DNA from: an uncultured Paracoccaceae bacterium
Lineage (GTDB): Bacteria > Pseudomonadota > Alphaproteobacteria > Rhodobacterales > Rhodobacteraceae
Assembly: GCA_947495795.1 (NCBI GenBank)
Contig: CANMAI010000015.1
Span: 1 to 64,000 of the forward strand
Direction of reading: 5' to 3'
Length of the DNA: 64,000 bases
Positions 63,324 to 64,000 of the stretch are shown here, one piece after another. How positions within the stretch are numbered: the first letter of the stretch is position 1; each line of letters starts with the position of its first letter. Position numbers and translations under genes: made by a program. A model generated the notes under the pieces. That model searched no databases. It worked only from the letters and a program-made list of their open reading frames with translations, and was not told the DNA's origin.

Positions 63324-64000
63324 AACTTTTCTCTCTTAAACCGGTTGCACTGGCGGTCTCGTCTGTTGCGCTTCTGGCCTGCACTCCACCCCCGGCACCC
63401 AGCGTCTCCCGCGCACCCGATGCCACGCGCCCGGTGGAGGCTGTGCGCTTTCCTGCCAGCAGCCAGCCGCGCGGCGTCACGCGCTCCAATACGATCCTCA
63501 CACAGGATTTCCTGGATCTTACCTATGCTCTGGAAAGCGGCCAGCAGCTCCCGGGCCTCCTGCGTTATGAAGGGCCGGTGCGCGTCTCCATGCCCAGTCC
63601 GGCACTCGCTCCCTACCGGCGCGATCTCGAAAATCTGCTCGCAAGGCTCCGCAACGAGGCTGGCATCAATATCCGCAGCACCAACAATCCACAGCAGGCT
63701 CAATTGCATATCGAAGGCGTCCCCGCTGCCGAGATCCAGCGCGCCTTTCCCGGTGCTGCCTGCTTCATCATCCCCGGCGTAACGTCGTGGAACCAGTTCC
63801 GCAGCAAACGCGGGCGCCTGCGCTGGTCCGATCAGACAACGCTCACCCAAACCGGCATCTTCGTCCCCACAGACAGCACGCCTCAGGATATCCGCGATTG
63901 CCTGCACGAAGAGGTCGGCCAGGCCCTCGGCCCGGCAAATGATGTCTATCGCCTGCCAGACAGCGTGTTCAACGACGATAACTTCCACGCCATCCTCACA
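63320..64000 (+). CDS. DUF2927 lipoprotein, start codon CTG, runs off the window
   Basis: The frame beginning at CTG 63320 encodes a clean lipoprotein signal (LKLFSLKPVALAVSSVALLAC) and at least 227 residues to the window edge. Its body (TQDFLDLTYALESGQQLPGL; GVTSWNQFRSK; DCLHEEVGQALGPAND) matches the DUF2927 family of Rhodobacterales, with an H-E-E motif. No ATG, GTG or TTG lies between the signal and the GNAT stop, and GGAGG is eight bases before CTG, so the start is CTG in a four-base CTGA overlap. Incomplete at the 3' end. Confidence 0.75.
   Translation, partial: MKLFSLKPVALAVSSVALLACTPPPAPSVSRAPDATRPVEAVRFPASSQPRGVTRSNTILTQDFLDLTYALESGQQLPGLLRYEGPVRVSMPSPALAPYRRDLENLLARLRNEAGINIRSTNNPQQAQLHIEGVPAAEIQRAFPGAACFIIPGVTSWNQFRSKRGRLRWSDQTTLTQTGIFVPTDSTPQDIRDCLHEEVGQALGPANDVYRLPDSVFNDDNFHAILT

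Overview
The window looks like chromosome from a Rhodobacterales (Roseobacter-type) alphaproteobacterium. By eye the sequence is about 58-60% GC. The gene sets point the same way: plsX-fabH-ihfA-merR-tRNA-Pro, argS-SPOR-nagZ-scpA-scpB, a zinc-less DksA, a dCTP deaminase of the long tandem type, secreted DUF1194 proteins, two Hint-domain proteins, a SAM-II riboswitch and an Irr/ICE iron box. It is mostly housekeeping DNA with a few accessory patches. There are no rRNA genes, CRISPR arrays, insertion sequences, integrases or replication origins that I can see.

Layout. 1-9.3 kb: small lipoproteins, an ArsC/Spx-like protein, a lipase, thyX, a PAS histidine kinase with its single-domain response regulator, gloA, two DUF1194 genes and a BON-MscS channel. 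9.3-16 kb: a Hint-domain protein, the operon folB-HAD phosphatase-folP-glmM, and a SleB-type wall hydrolase. 16-28 kb: a divergent PPDK-like protein, glyS and glyQ separated by glsA and small genes, a second MscS, a ThDP enzyme and TrkH. 28-36 kb: a second Hint protein, folE, metZ under a SAM-II riboswitch and attenuator, a hydrolase, a GST, mbfA with an Irr box, olsB, msrB and a BamE-like lipoprotein. 36-44 kb: DUF177, nadX, rpmF, plsX, fabH, ihfA, a MerR regulator, tRNA-Pro, dcd and an amino-acid oxidase. 44-51 kb: scpB, scpA, nagZ, SPOR, argS, a cytochrome-oxidase-like relic and dgt. 51.5-54.5 kb: erpA and xthA with a decayed patch and a sulfotransferase-like gene between them. 54.5-59.5 kb: NIPSNAP/ArsR, Usp, an FAD monooxygenase with a CoA-transferase, and dksA. 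59.5-64 kb: moxR, then a broken DUF4123 adaptor, a candidate type VI effector and its candidate immunity protein, a GNAT, and a DUF2927 lipoprotein that starts at CTG and runs off the end.

How it fits together. Folate and thymidylate functions recur (folB, folP, folE, thyX, dcd). Envelope and lipid genes (plsX, fabH, olsB, BamE-like, glmM, SleB, nagZ, SPOR) are spread through the window. Regulation visible in the sequence includes SAM control of metZ, iron control of mbfA, and three exact TTAA-N7-TTAA CtrA-type sites in intergenic DNA.

The strongest candidates for something undescribed are the orphan DUF4123/effector/immunity cassette next to moxR, with a histidine-first permuted NlpC/P60-like fold; the oxidase-subunit-I-derived membrane protein without haem ligands; the PPDK homologue with an eroded ATP-grasp half; and the two Hint proteins with unrelated N-terminal domains.
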